Source: Kitasatospora sp. NBC_00374 (GTDB lineage: Bacteria; Actinomycetota; Actinomycetes; Streptomycetales; Streptomycetaceae). Taken from it: 64,000 nt of DNA. Position 1 is the first letter of the stretch. Each line of letters opens with the position of its first letter. Of this stretch, positions 18,924 through 28,315 are shown piece by piece. Both the position numbers and the translations under genes were made by a program. The DNA lies in the NCBI RefSeq assembly GCF_041434935.1, contig NZ_CP107964.1, positions 5,625,001-5,689,000 of the forward strand, given 5' to 3'. A model generated the notes under the pieces. The model saw only the letters and a list, made by a program, of their open reading frames with translations. It was not told the origin of the DNA and ran no database searches.

Positions 18924-19868
18924 GTGACCAGTACCCACCCCCTCCCGCCCCGCGTCGTCTCGGTGGTCGGCGCGACCGCCGCCGGCAAGTCCGACCTCGC
19001 GGTCGCCATCGCCCGCAGCCTCGGCGGCGAGGTGATCAACACCGACTCGATGCAGCTCTACCGGGGGATGGACATCGGCACCGCGAAGCTCACCGTCGAG
19101 GAGCGCGGCGGGATCCCGCACCACCTGCTGGACATCTGGGACGTCACCGAGGCCGCCAGCGTCGCCGAGTACCAGCGCCTCGCCCGGGGCGAGATCGACC
19201 GGCTGCTCGCGGCCGGCCGCAGCCCCGTCCTGGTCGGCGGCTCCGGGCTGTACGTCCGGGCGGCGATCGACCAGATGGACTTCCCCGGCACCGACCCGGA
19301 TGTCCGGGCCCGTCTCGAGGCGGAGCTGGAGGCCGAAGGCCCGGGCCTGCTGCACCGCCGGCTGGCCGAGCTCGACCCGCCGGCCGCCGCGGCCATCCTG
19401 CCCAGCAACGGGCGTCGGATCGTCCGCGCGCTGGAAGTGATCGAGATCACCGGGCAGCCCTTCACCGCCAACCTGCCCGGCCACACCGCCGTCTACCCGG
19501 CGGTGCAGATCGGCGTGCAGGTGCCGCGGCCCGAACTGGACGAGCGGATCAGCCTGCGGGTTGACCGGATGTGGCAGGCCGGGCTGCTGGACGAGGTCCG
19601 CGAACTGGAGAAACTGGGCCTGCGCGAGGGCCGTACGGCGGGCCGGGCGCTCGGCTACCAGCAGGTGCTGGGGTACTTCGCCGGCGAGTGCACCGAGGAC
19701 GAGGCCAGGGCCGAGACCGTCCGGGCGACCAGGCGGTTCGCCCGCCGGCAGGAGTCCTGGTTCCGCCGGGACGACCGGATCCACTGGCTGTCCCGCCCGG
19801 CCGGAACCGACCCGGTGGCCCTGCTGGAGCGCTCGCTGGAGCTGATCCGGAATCAGCCGCCGGCCTGA
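18924..19868 (+). CDS. miaA: tRNA dimethylallyltransferase MiaA
   Basis: A 314-residue enzyme that transfers dimethylallyl to N6 of A37 in tRNAs reading UNN codons; MiaB then methylthiolates the product. The P-loop reads GATAAGKSDLA, the substrate-binding region INTDSMQLYRGMDIGTAK, then PHHLLDIWD and LVGGSGLYVRA. The C-terminal half has the zinc-finger-like RRIVRALEVIEITGQPF and LGYQQVLGYFAGE. The GTG start lies 7 nt after GAGACT (18911-18916) and lacks a Shine-Dalgarno, suggesting a leaderless mRNA. Confidence 0.96.
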   Translation: MTSTHPLPPRVVSVVGATAAGKSDLAVAIARSLGGEVINTDSMQLYRGMDIGTAKLTVEERGGIPHHLLDIWDVTEAASVAEYQRLARGEIDRLLAAGRSPVLVGGSGLYVRAAIDQMDFPGTDPDVRARLEAELEAEGPGLLHRRLAELDPPAAAAILPSNGRRIVRALEVIEITGQPFTANLPGHTAVYPAVQIGVQVPRPELDERISLRVDRMWQAGLLDEVRELEKLGLREGRTAGRALGYQQVLGYFAGECTEDEARAETVRATRRFARRQESWFRRDDRIHWLSRPAGTDPVALLERSLELIRNQPPA

Positions 19869-20114
19869 CCCCGACGGCCGGGGGCGGTTTTCGGCCATCG
19901 GCCCGTGCAGCTGCACCGGCAGCCGCAGGTCCTGCGCGAACCGGGGGTTACAGGGCGATCACGTCCTGGCCACGGATCACCCGACGACCCCCGCGACGAC
20001 CTGCCCGCGACTCTGGACATGCCATCATCGGTAGCACTTGGGGTCGGTCGCACTCGGTCGGCCTCACCACCTGCGAGCCCGTCAGCTCGTGTCGAAGCGT
20101 CAGGGGGAGGCCGC

Positions 20115-20591
20115 GTGTCCACGGGTACCGGCCCCGAAACCGAGCAGCTGCCCGGTGACGCCCAGAGCGTCGCCGACGCGCTGCCCGAGCTCGTGGTGCC
20201 GACCACCTCCTACGCGGTGGCCCTGCCCGTCACGGACGACCTGGCCGGTGTGGTGCACGAGCGGGACATCCGCCCGCGCCGCCGGCTGCGCTGGTGGCAG
20301 CTGCTGCCGATCGTGCTGATGGCGACCCTCGGCTCGCTGATGTTCGCCTTCCCCCTCGCCTTCGGCAGCGACCGCGCCTCCGCGATGATCGGCATGCTGG
20401 GCCTGCTGCTCACCTCCGCCTCGGTCGGCTGGGGTGCGATGGCCGCCCGCCGGGCCGGATACAAGTGGCCGGGCGTGCCGCGGCGCGGCAGCGGTCAGCG
20501 GGCCGGCTGGCGGGCGATCGTGCTCTACACCCTGACGGCCTGCGCCGCGGTGGCGCTGGCCGTCTGGCGGGTCGTCCAGCTCCGGGGCTGA
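20115..20591 (+). CDS. Small membrane protein of unknown function
   Basis: A 158-residue protein. The first ~60 residues are acidic and soluble, then come a basic patch (RPRRRLRWWQ) and three hydrophobic stretches (LLPIVLMATLGSLMFAFPLAF, AMIGMLGLLLTSASVGWGAMA and, near the C-terminus, AIVLYTLTACAAVALAVWRV). No catalytic motif is visible. The start is GTG with a strong GGGGGAGG 4 nt upstream. It sits between miaA and dapF, a position I recall as conserved in streptomycetes, but no function can be proposed. Confidence 0.75.
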   Translation: MSTGTGPETEQLPGDAQSVADALPELVVPTTSYAVALPVTDDLAGVVHERDIRPRRRLRWWQLLPIVLMATLGSLMFAFPLAFGSDRASAMIGMLGLLLTSASVGWGAMAARRAGYKWPGVPRRGSGQRAGWRAIVLYTLTACAAVALAVWRVVQLRG

Positions 20592-20680
20592 CCGGGCCTC
20601 CGGCCGGCCGCCTCCCGTCCGGCCGCCCACGGGGTGAACCGGCGACCCGGCCCGGTGGCCGGATCAGTACGATCGTGGAT

Positions 20681-21583
20681 GTGAGCGACTCCACCGCGGC
20701 GGGCCTGCCGTTCCTCAAGGGCCACGGCACCGAGAACGACTTCGTCATCCTCCCCGACCCGGACGGCCGGCTGGACCTGGGCCCGGCCCAGGTCGCGCGG
20801 CTGTGCGACCGGCGGGCCGGGATCGGCGGCGACGGGATGCTGCGGGTGGTCCGCTCGGCGGCCGACCCGGCGGCGGCGCACCTGGCCGGCGAGGCCGAGT
20901 GGTTCATGGACTACCGCAACGCGGACGGCTCGATCGCCGAGATGTGCGGCAACGGGGTCCGGGTGTTCGCCCACTACCTGGTCCACGCCGGGCTGGCCGA
21001 GCCGGGCCCGCTCGCGGTCGCCACCCGGGCGGGCGTCCGCCGGGTCACGGTGGCCGGTGACGGCCCGGACGGCACGCCGGGCGAGGTCACCGTCGACATG
21101 GGCCGGGCGCTGCTGCCGGGCCCGGACGCCGTCGAGGTCGCGGTCGGCGACCGCCGCTGGCCGGCCCGGAACGTCAACATGGGCAACCCGCACGCGGTGG
21201 CCTTCGTCGACAGCCTCGCCGACGCCGGCAACCTCTACACCGCCCCGCTGACCACCCCGGCCGCCGCGTACCCCGAGGGTGTCAACGTCGAGTTCGTGGT
21301 GGACCGCGGCCCGCGCCACGTCGAGATGCGGGTGCACGAGCGCGGCTCCGGCGAGACCAGGTCCTGCGGCACCGGCGCCTGCGCCGTCGCGGTGGCCACC
21401 GCCCGCCGGGACGGCGTCGACCCGGCCGTGACCGGCGAGCCGGTCAGCTACACGGTGGACCTCCCGGGCGGCCGGCTGGTGATCGAGGAGTTCCCGGACG
21501 GCCGGGTGGAGATGACCGGGCCCGCGGTGATCGTCGCCTCCGGCACCCTCGACCCCGCGTGGCTGGGCGCTCCGACGGGCTGA
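20681..21583 (+). CDS. dapF: Diaminopimelate epimerase DapF
   Basis: A 300-residue PLP-independent epimerase that converts LL-DAP to meso-DAP in the lysine pathway. The two catalytic cysteines are seen in AEMCGNGVRVFA and ETRSCGTGACAV. The N-terminus has KGHGTENDFVILPD, the usual family opening, and NMGNPHAVAF is present. The GTG start is 7 nt after TACGAT (20668-20673), suggesting a leaderless mRNA, which favours it over GTG 20675. Streptomycete peptidoglycan uses LL-DAP, so meso-DAP made here mainly feeds lysine synthesis. Confidence 0.96.
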   Translation: MSDSTAAGLPFLKGHGTENDFVILPDPDGRLDLGPAQVARLCDRRAGIGGDGMLRVVRSAADPAAAHLAGEAEWFMDYRNADGSIAEMCGNGVRVFAHYLVHAGLAEPGPLAVATRAGVRRVTVAGDGPDGTPGEVTVDMGRALLPGPDAVEVAVGDRRWPARNVNMGNPHAVAFVDSLADAGNLYTAPLTTPAAAYPEGVNVEFVVDRGPRHVEMRVHERGSGETRSCGTGACAVAVATARRDGVDPAVTGEPVSYTVDLPGGRLVIEEFPDGRVEMTGPAVIVASGTLDPAWLGAPTG

Positions 21584-21739
21584 GAGCGGCCCGCTTTGCC
21601 CCGTTCCCTTCCGTGCGAATCCCCCTGATCGGGTGATTCGGCTCACGGAGTGGGAGCAGGCCGTCGCGGAACGTGCTGTGCTCGGTAGCATGGACCACCG
21701 GGTCGGACCTCGCTCCGGTGATCACTGCCGGAGGTGCAG

Positions 21740-24019
21740 ATGACCATCGAAGCCGGCCAGCACGAGGCCGTCCCGTACGCCGTACCCAAGCGTCCGCTGC
21801 CCCGGCTCAGCCGGGCCGCGCTCGGGCGGGCCGGCCGGGCCGCCCTGCTGGCGACCGGCCGGGGCCCCGTGCCGGACGCCATCGAGCCGATCGTGCAGGC
21901 ACACCGGGTGCACCATCCGCAGGCCGACCTGGCCCTGCTCGGCCGCGCCTACCGGACGGCCGAGACCAGCCACCGCGGTCAGACCCGCAAGAGCGGCGAG
22001 CCGTTCATCACCCACCCGCTCGCCGTCACCATGATCCTGGCCCAACTCGGCGCCGGGACAACGACCCTGGTGGCCTCGCTCCTGCACGACACGGTCGAGG
22101 ACACCGAGGTGACACTGGCTCAGGTCAGCGCCGACTTCGGCCCCGAGGTGGCGTACCTGGTCGACGGCGTCACCAAGCTGGAGAAGGTGGACTTCGGCGC
22201 CGCCGCCGAGGCCGAGACCTTCCGCAAGATGCTGGTGGCCACCGGCGACGACGTCCGGGTGATGGTGATCAAGCTCGCCGACCGGCTGCACAACATGCGG
22301 ACGATCCGTCACATGAAGCCCGCCAGCCGGATCCGGATCGCCAAGGTCACCCGGGACGTCCTGATCCCGCTCGCCGAGCGGCTCGGCATCCAGGTGGTCA
22401 AGGCCGAGCTGGAGGACATCGTCTTCGCCACCCTCCACCCGGAGGAGTACGCCCGGACCGGCGCGCTGCTGGCCGTCCACGAGGCCCGGCCGGACGGGCT
22501 GCTGCAGCCCTTCGCCCAGGCGCTCGCCCGCCAGCTCGCCGAGACCGGGGTCCAGGCCTCGGTGGCCGTCCGGCCGCGGCACCACGTGTCGGCGCACCGG
22601 GTGCTGCTCAAACGCAACGCCGCCGCCGGGCCGGACGGCAGACCGCAGGGTCTGCTTCCCGCGGACCTCGGCCGGCTGCTGGTCGTGGTGGAGGAGAACG
22701 CCGACTGCTACGCCGTCCTCGGCGAGCTGCACACCTGCTGGACGCCGCTGCCCGGCGAGTTCAAGGACTTCATCGCCGCCCCCCGGTTCAACCTCTACCA
22801 GTCCCTGCACACGGCCGTGTCGCTGCCCGGCGGCGAGGTGGTCGAGGTACTGGTGCGCACCCGGCAGATGCACCGGGTGGCCGAGTTCGGCGTGGTCGCC
22901 CTGGGCGACCCGCACCAGGGCGACGCGCCGCAGCCGACCGGCGACGAGTCCGAGCTGGACCGCACCGACCCGGCCCGCCCCGGCTGGCTCAGCCGGCTGC
23001 TCGACTGGCAGCAGGAGACCCCGGACCCGGACGCCTTCTGGTCCGCGCTGACCGCCGACCTCTCGGACGACCGGGAGATCACCGCCGTCACCGAGACCGG
23101 CGAGACGCTGCAGCTGCCGGCCGGGGCCAGCTGCGTGGACGCCGCGTACCTGCTCGGCGAGGACACCGGCCACCGATGTATCGGCGCCCGGGTCAACGGC
23201 CGGCTCACCGCGCTGTCCACCCCGCTCAAGGACGGCGACGTGCTGGCCGTGCTCACCGAGGCGGGCGACGCCTCCGGCCCGGCCGCCGAATGGCTGGAGT
23301 ACACCCGGACCCCGGCCGCCCGGCTGGCGATCGAACGCTGGCTGGCCGACCACCCGGCGGGCAGCCCGGTGCCGGGCGCCGCCCCGGCGGGGTCCGGGCG
23401 CGCGCCCGGCCACCCCGTTCCGCTCGCCCCGCCCGCCGCCGGCCGGCGCAGCTCACCGGTGGCCGTGGCCGGCCGCCCGGGCGCGGCCGTCCGGCTGGCC
23501 CGCTGCTGCACACCGGTGCCGCCCGACGAGGTGACCGGCTTCTCCATCCGCGGCGGCGCGGTCGCCGTGCACCGGACCGACTGCCCGGCCGGGGAGCAGA
23601 TGCGCACGGCCGGCCGCACCGACCTGGAGCTGACCTGGATCCCCGGTGCGGAGCCCGCCTCCGGCTACCGGGTCACCCTGCACGCCGAGGCGCTGAACCA
23701 CCCCCGGCTGCTCGCCGACCTGACCGCGGTGATCTCCGCCGAGGGCGTGGACATCGTCTCGGCCGAGGTCGGCCCGCCGCAGGAGCTGCGGGTCCGGCAC
23801 AGCTACACCGTCGAGCTGCCCGCGGCCGGGGCGCTGCCCGCCGTGATGCGCGCGATGCTCCGGGTGTCCGGCGTGTACGACGTGTACCGGCCGGGCGGCG
23901 GTAATCCGGATGACCCGGGCCGGAGCGGCATGCGACCATCATGGGGAATTCACGGCCGGTCCGCGGCGTTGACGCAAGGCAGCAGTAGTGCCGATGCGGC
24001 CCGCGGTCCGCAGGGGTAG
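21740..24019 (+). CDS. rshA: RelA/SpoT family (p)ppGpp enzyme with divergent synthetase region
   Basis: A 759-residue RSH protein. The HD hydrolase domain is intact, with SHRGQTRKSGEPFITHPLAVTMI and LLHDTVEDTE (His116-Asp117). The synthetase domain keeps DCYAVLGELHTCWTPLPGEFKDFIAAPRFNLYQSLHTAV and VEVLVRTRQMHRVAEFG, but the upstream pyrophosphate-binding segment reads RPRHHVSAHRVLL where canonical members have GRPKHxYSIYxKM. TGS follows (LPAGASCVDAAYLLG) and an ACT domain ends the protein. It may be mainly a (p)ppGpp hydrolase. It is the second RSH type known in streptomycetes; canonical RelA lies elsewhere. Start: ATG after GGAGGTG. Confidence 0.85.
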   Translation: MTIEAGQHEAVPYAVPKRPLPRLSRAALGRAGRAALLATGRGPVPDAIEPIVQAHRVHHPQADLALLGRAYRTAETSHRGQTRKSGEPFITHPLAVTMILAQLGAGTTTLVASLLHDTVEDTEVTLAQVSADFGPEVAYLVDGVTKLEKVDFGAAAEAETFRKMLVATGDDVRVMVIKLADRLHNMRTIRHMKPASRIRIAKVTRDVLIPLAERLGIQVVKAELEDIVFATLHPEEYARTGALLAVHEARPDGLLQPFAQALARQLAETGVQASVAVRPRHHVSAHRVLLKRNAAAGPDGRPQGLLPADLGRLLVVVEENADCYAVLGELHTCWTPLPGEFKDFIAAPRFNLYQSLHTAVSLPGGEVVEVLVRTRQMHRVAEFGVVALGDPHQGDAPQPTGDESELDRTDPARPGWLSRLLDWQQETPDPDAFWSALTADLSDDREITAVTETGETLQLPAGASCVDAAYLLGEDTGHRCIGARVNGRLTALSTPLKDGDVLAVLTEAGDASGPAAEWLEYTRTPAARLAIERWLADHPAGSPVPGAAPAGSGRAPGHPVPLAPPAAGRRSSPVAVAGRPGAAVRLARCCTPVPPDEVTGFSIRGGAVAVHRTDCPAGEQMRTAGRTDLELTWIPGAEPASGYRVTLHAEALNHPRLLADLTAVISAEGVDIVSAEVGPPQELRVRHSYTVELPAAGALPAVMRAMLRVSGVYDVYRPGGGNPDDPGRSGMRPSWGIHGRSAALTQGSSSADAARGPQG

Positions 24020-24122
24020 CCCGTCTCGTCCACGGTGGTTTTCCGGGCGGTCAGGGGGCAGACTCCTCGTGCATCCGCCGATCCGGGCGGCGCACCGGCC
24101 TCCGATCCAGCAAAAGGATGAG

Positions 24123-25625
24123 ATGACCTCCACGTTCGACAGCCGCACCCAGGCCGGCGACTCCGGCCGCCGACTCACCGACATCAAGGCCGACGCCCTG
24201 ATGGACGAGGACCTCGCGGCGATCGACGAGGACCTCGGCACCTACGACGGTGACCAGTACGACCGCTCCGAGCGTGCGGCCCTGCGCCGTGTCGCGGGCC
24301 TCTCCACCGAACTCCAGGACGTCACCGAGGTCGAGTACCGCCAGCTCCGCCTGGAGCGCGTGGTGCTGGTCGGCGTCTGGACCAGCGGCACGGTCGAGGA
24401 GGCGGAGAACTCCCTCGCGGAGCTCGCCGCCCTGGCCGAGACCGCCGGCTCCGAGGTGCTCGACGGCGTGATCCAGCGCCGCGACAAGCCCGACCCCGCC
24501 ACCTACATCGGCTCCGGCAAGGCCCGCGAGCTGGCCGACATCGTGGCCGCCACCGGCGCCGACACCGTGGTCTGCGACGGAGAGCTCACCCCCGGCCAGC
24601 TGATCCAGCTGGAGGACGTGGTCAAGGTCAAGGTGGTCGACCGGACCGCCCTGATCCTGGACATCTTCGCCCAGCACGCCAAGTCCCGGGAGGGCAAGGC
24701 GCAGGTGTCGCTGGCGCAGATGCAGTACATGCTGCCTCGCCTGCGTGGTTGGGGTCAGTCGCTCTCCCGTCAGATGGGTGGCGGTGGCTCCGGCTCCTCC
24801 GGCGGCGGTATGGCCACCCGTGGTCCCGGTGAGACCAAGATCGAGACCGACCGGCGCCGGATCCGCGAGAAGATGGCGAAGCTCCGCAAGGAGATCGCCG
24901 ACATGAAGAAGGGCCGCGACACCAAGCGCCAGGAGCGCCGTCGCAACCAGGTCCCCTCGGTCGCGATCGCGGGCTACACCAACGCCGGTAAGTCGTCCCT
25001 GCTCAACCGGCTCACCGGCGCGGGCGTCCTGGTGGAGAACGCGCTGTTCGCCACCCTGGACCCGACCGTCCGGCGGGCCCAGACCCCGAGCGGCCGGATC
25101 TACACGCTGGCCGACACCGTCGGGTTCGTCCGGCACCTGCCGCACCACCTGGTCGAGGCCTTCCGCTCGACCATGGAGGAGGTCGCCGAGGCCGACCTGA
25201 TCCTGCACGTGGTCGACGGCTCGCACCCCGAGCCGGAGACGCAGCTGGCCGCCGTCCGTGAGGTGATCGTCTCGGTCGACGCACAGAACGTGCCGGAGAT
25301 CGTCGTGATCAACAAGGCCGACGCCGCCGACCCGCTGGTGCTCCAGCGGCTGCTGCGCCGCGAGCCGCACGCCCTCGTGGTGTCGGCCCGCACCGGGCAC
25401 GGCATGGACGAGCTGCTGAAGCTGATCGACGACGAGCTGCCGCGCCCGGCCGTCGAGGTGCTGGCGCTGGTTCCCTACACCCGGGGCGACCTGGTCTCCC
25501 GGGTGCACGCCGAGGGCGAGCTGATCTCCACCGAGCACACCGGCGACGGCACCCTGCTGCGCGCCAAGGTGGCGGCCGAGCTGGCCGCCGAGCTGGAGCG
25601 GTTCGCCGTGGTCGGCCAGGTCTGA
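24123..25625 (+). CDS. hflX: GTPase HflX
   Basis: A 500-residue GTPase that binds the 50S subunit and rescues or splits stalled ribosomes. The N-terminal domain contains GVIQRRDKPDPATYIGSGKARELADIV, followed by VVDRTALILDIFAQHAKSREGKAQV and the Gly-rich linker GGGGSGSSGGG before GPGETKIETDRR. The G domain has G1 GYTNAGKSSLLNRL, G3 DTVGF and G4 NKAD. Start is ATG after AAAGGATGAG. A strong terminator lies just downstream. Confidence 0.96.
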   Translation: MTSTFDSRTQAGDSGRRLTDIKADALMDEDLAAIDEDLGTYDGDQYDRSERAALRRVAGLSTELQDVTEVEYRQLRLERVVLVGVWTSGTVEEAENSLAELAALAETAGSEVLDGVIQRRDKPDPATYIGSGKARELADIVAATGADTVVCDGELTPGQLIQLEDVVKVKVVDRTALILDIFAQHAKSREGKAQVSLAQMQYMLPRLRGWGQSLSRQMGGGGSGSSGGGMATRGPGETKIETDRRRIREKMAKLRKEIADMKKGRDTKRQERRRNQVPSVAIAGYTNAGKSSLLNRLTGAGVLVENALFATLDPTVRRAQTPSGRIYTLADTVGFVRHLPHHLVEAFRSTMEEVAEADLILHVVDGSHPEPETQLAAVREVIVSVDAQNVPEIVVINKADAADPLVLQRLLRREPHALVVSARTGHGMDELLKLIDDELPRPAVEVLALVPYTRGDLVSRVHAEGELISTEHTGDGTLLRAKVAAELAAELERFAVVGQV

Positions 25626-25640
25626 CCCGTACGGCACACC

Positions 25641-25676
25641 CCGGGCCCGGTCTCCTGCACGGAGGCCGGGCCCGCG
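25641..25676 (+). terminator. Terminator between hflX and the convergent protease gene
   Basis: CGGGCCCGGTCTCC (25642-25655) pairs with GGAGGCCGGGCCCG (25661-25674) across a 5-nt loop, with one mismatched position. It lies between two convergent genes and may work in both directions. Confidence 0.8.
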
Positions 25677-25701
25677 GCGTTCGACCGGGCGGGGCGGCGG
25701 G

Positions 25702-26847
25702 TCAGTGCTTCTTCCGGCTGAAGTAGTCGAAGCCCTTCTGCGCGTCCGCCCCGAGAGTCGGGCCGGCCAGGAAGGTACCCGCGTCGTTGCCGACCGAGGT
25801 GTTGCTGACCAGCGCCGGCTTGCCGCCGTGCTGGGCGAACCAGCCGCCGCCGCTGGAGCCGCCGGTCATGGTGCAGCCCATCGCGTTCATCGGCGGGCGC
25901 TCGGCGTCGTAGACGTACGGGGTGAGCCTGACCTTCGAGTCGCAGTGCTCGAGCTCCAGGCCGTCGAACGGGGCGTCGGCCGGGTAGCCGTAGGCGGAGG
26001 CGGCGGTGACCTGGTCGGCCGGGGCGTTGAACCAGACCGGGATCGAACCGCCGACGGTCTCCTCCAGCGAGCGGCCGCTGCCGTCCTCGTTGCGCACGTG
26101 GAAGACGGCGAAGTCGTACTGGCTGGCCGGGCCGCCCTTGTCACCGCCCTCCTGGTACCAGTGCGGGTCGATGTAGCCGTCGTCCATGGTCCAGGCGCCG
26201 AAGGGGGCGAGCTGTTCGAAGGTGGCCTTCCTGCCGCCGCTCGCGGCGCCGCCCTTGTTGTACGAGGGCACGAAGCCGATCTTCTTGAACCAGTCGCCGC
26301 CCTTGCCCTGGTGGACGCAGTGCGCCGCCGTCCAGACCAGGTTGCTGCGGCCGGGGTTGGCGGGGTCGGAGACCACCGTGCCGGAGCACTCCGCGTCGGC
26401 GCTCGGGCTGACACTCAGGAAGATCTTGCCGACCACCGCGGTCGCGGCGTTGTACGGGTGCTTCTCCGCGACGGCCGGGATGGCCGGCGGCAGCTGGACC
26501 TCGGCCCGGCTGGGGGACTTGGCGGTGGCGATGTTGGCCTCCTTGGGCTTGACGCCCTTGGCCGCCTCCATCTTGACCTGATTCCAGTAGCCCTTCAGCA
26601 CCTCGGGCTTGAAGCCGTGCTCGGCGGCCCACTTGGCCAGGTCGTCGGCGCTCCAGTTCTTGAGGTCCTTCAGCGAGTCCGGCAGCTTGATCCCGCTCTT
26701 GCCGTTGCCGGAGGCCGAGGCGGCCGCGGTGGTGGCCGGGGGAGCGGCCTGCGGGGTGGTGTCGTCGTCGCAGGCGGCGGCCGTCAGGGCGAGCAGGATG
26801 ACGAAGGCGGCCGTGACCGCGCCGGAGCGCCGGATGGTGGTTGGCAT
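25702..26847 (-). CDS. Secreted trypsin-like serine protease (lipoprotein), paralogue 1
   Basis: A 381-residue protein. The signal sequence ends at LALTAAAC, a lipobox with Cys26 as the likely lipidated residue. A ~110-residue Ala/Lys-rich spacer or propeptide precedes the chymotrypsin-fold domain. The catalytic triad is visible as His in VWTAAHCVH, Asp in SQYDFAVFHV and Ser in TGGSSGGGWF. The GG-S-SGGG context and the TAAHCV motif match actinobacterial trypsin-like peptidases. It is the downstream partner of a closely similar gene (26891-28060), separated by 43 bp, probably a tandem duplication and an operon. Confidence 0.85.
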   Translation of the reverse strand: MPTTIRRSGAVTAAFVILLALTAAACDDDTTPQAAPPATTAAASASGNGKSGIKLPDSLKDLKNWSADDLAKWAAEHGFKPEVLKGYWNQVKMEAAKGVKPKEANIATAKSPSRAEVQLPPAIPAVAEKHPYNAATAVVGKIFLSVSPSADAECSGTVVSDPANPGRSNLVWTAAHCVHQGKGGDWFKKIGFVPSYNKGGAASGGRKATFEQLAPFGAWTMDDGYIDPHWYQEGGDKGGPASQYDFAVFHVRNEDGSGRSLEETVGGSIPVWFNAPADQVTAASAYGYPADAPFDGLELEHCDSKVRLTPYVYDAERPPMNAMGCTMTGGSSGGGWFAQHGGKPALVSNTSVGNDAGTFLAGPTLGADAQKGFDYFSRKKH

Positions 26848-26890
26848 GTGCTGGGTTCCCCCGTCGTTCGGATGGTCGGTTGATCAGGTG

Positions 26891-28060
26891 TCACTTCTTG
26901 GACAGGTAGTCGAGTGCCTGCCGGGCCACGCTCTCCAGGTACGGGCCGTTCAGCGAGGTGTGGTCGAGGTTGCCGATGGAGGTGTTGCTGACCAGCGCCT
27001 GCCGGCCGTCCGGCGTGGTGGCGAACCAGCCGCCCCCGCTGGCGCCGGCGGTCATGGTGCACCCGATGGTCAGCATCGCCGGACGCTTCGGGTCGAACGA
27101 GAGCTGCCCGGGCCGACCCGAGTCGCAGCGGTCCAACTCCTGGCCGTCGAAGGGGCGGACGGCTGGATACCCCCAGGCCGAGACGGTGAGTTCGTCCCGC
27201 GGGGCGTCGAACCAGACCGGGACGGCGGTGCCGACCGTCTCCTCGAGCGACCGCTCGGTGTTCGCCGGGTCGTGCACCCGGAGCACGGCGAAGTCGTACT
27301 GGTTGGCCGCGTTGCCGGAGTGCCCGCCCTCGGCGGTCCACTGCGGTGAGGTGATGACCTTGTCCGCCCACCACTGGCCCAGCGGCGCCACCTCCGGCAG
27401 CGTCGCCCGGCGGCCCCCGCCGGCCGCCCCCGAACTGTTGTAGGCGGGCACGAAGATGATGTTTTTGAACCAGTCGCCGCCCTGGCCCTCGTGGACGCAG
27501 TGCGCCGCCGTCCAGACCAGGTTGCTCCGGCCGGGGTGCGCCGGGTCGGCGACCACCGTGGCGGAGCACTGACCGGTGCCGCCGTTCGGCGCGGTCATGA
27601 ACACCTTGCCGGACGCGGCGTACCGGGTGTACGGGCGGGGGACGGCCACGGCCTGGACCACGGCGGGCGCCGGCCCGGTGGAGGGCGTGGGCGCGACCGT
27701 GGCGCCGGACGCCGTGGCGGTGGGGGCGGCCGTGGTCCCGGTGGCAACAGCGCTCCCGGTGGCAGCCGTGCTCTCGGGGCCGGCGGTGGCCGAGGGCGGT
27801 ACGGCCGGGGGTGCGGGCTGCTGCGGCGCGGCGTCGCCCATCGTCTCCGGACTCCACACACCACCGGTCTCGGGGTTGTGGAAGACGTGCTTGGAGGCCC
27901 AGTTGTCCCAGTCCTCGAAGCGCCAGCCCTTCAGTTCGTCCCAGCTCCTCGGCAGCCCGGACGCGCGGTCGGCGCCACCCGCCGGGCCGCAGGCCGGCAC
28001 GGCGAACAGGACGGCGACGGCCGTCGCGGCCGCCACGGCGGCACGGCGAATCGTCCTCAT
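26891..28060 (-). CDS. Secreted trypsin-like serine protease (lipoprotein), paralogue 2
   Basis: A 389-residue paralogue of the neighbouring gene. The signal peptide ends in LFAVPAC, a lipobox-like site. A Thr/Ala/Pro-rich linker (residues ~75-135) precedes the protease domain. The triad is His in VWTAAHCVHEG, Asp in NQYDFAVLRV and Ser in TAGASGGGWF. Both copies share GDWFK, RSLEETVG and ALVSNTSIGN-like blocks, supporting duplication. The start is the ATG that begins a typical signal sequence; the frame continues ~57 codons upstream without such features. Substrates are unknown. Confidence 0.84.
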   Translation of the reverse strand: MRTIRRAAVAAATAVAVLFAVPACGPAGGADRASGLPRSWDELKGWRFEDWDNWASKHVFHNPETGGVWSPETMGDAAPQQPAPPAVPPSATAGPESTAATGSAVATGTTAAPTATASGATVAPTPSTGPAPAVVQAVAVPRPYTRYAASGKVFMTAPNGGTGQCSATVVADPAHPGRSNLVWTAAHCVHEGQGGDWFKNIIFVPAYNSSGAAGGGRRATLPEVAPLGQWWADKVITSPQWTAEGGHSGNAANQYDFAVLRVHDPANTERSLEETVGTAVPVWFDAPRDELTVSAWGYPAVRPFDGQELDRCDSGRPGQLSFDPKRPAMLTIGCTMTAGASGGGWFATTPDGRQALVSNTSIGNLDHTSLNGPYLESVARQALDYLSKK

Positions 28061-28273
28061 GGACCACACCCCCCGGTGGTTCGGCAGAAATGCCCCTGCG
28101 GCAGTCTCCCATCCGCGCGAGCGGCCGGAGTCCGGGGTGTCGGCCTGTTGACGAGCGGTCACCTTTTCGTGACCGGCACTGCCCGTCGGAGTGACCGTGC
28201 TCACTCCCAGGGGTGAGTGATCCGCTGTCATTCACCGGAACGAGTGGATTGATCTTGTGCTCACCGGGGTGGG

Positions 28274-28292
28274 ATAGGTAGCCCTTACCAGT
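28274..28292 (+). promoter_or_regulatory. Weak candidate iron box (DmdR/DtxR type)
   Basis: ATAGGTAGCCCTTACCAGT matches the streptomycete 19-bp iron-box consensus TTAGGTTAGGCTAACCTAA at about 10 positions, including the AGGT and ACC half-site cores. It lies 24 bp before the start of the siderophore operon, where an iron-responsive repressor site is expected. The match is partial. Confidence 0.35.
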
Positions 28293-28315
28293 AGTCCAGC
28301 CCCCAAGGAGCAGCC

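Noticed and set aside
28201..28220. Inverted repeat TCACTC...GAGTGA in the siderophore promoter region
   Set aside because: Only 6-bp arms and an imperfect centre; not convincing as an operator, and it does not resemble an iron box.
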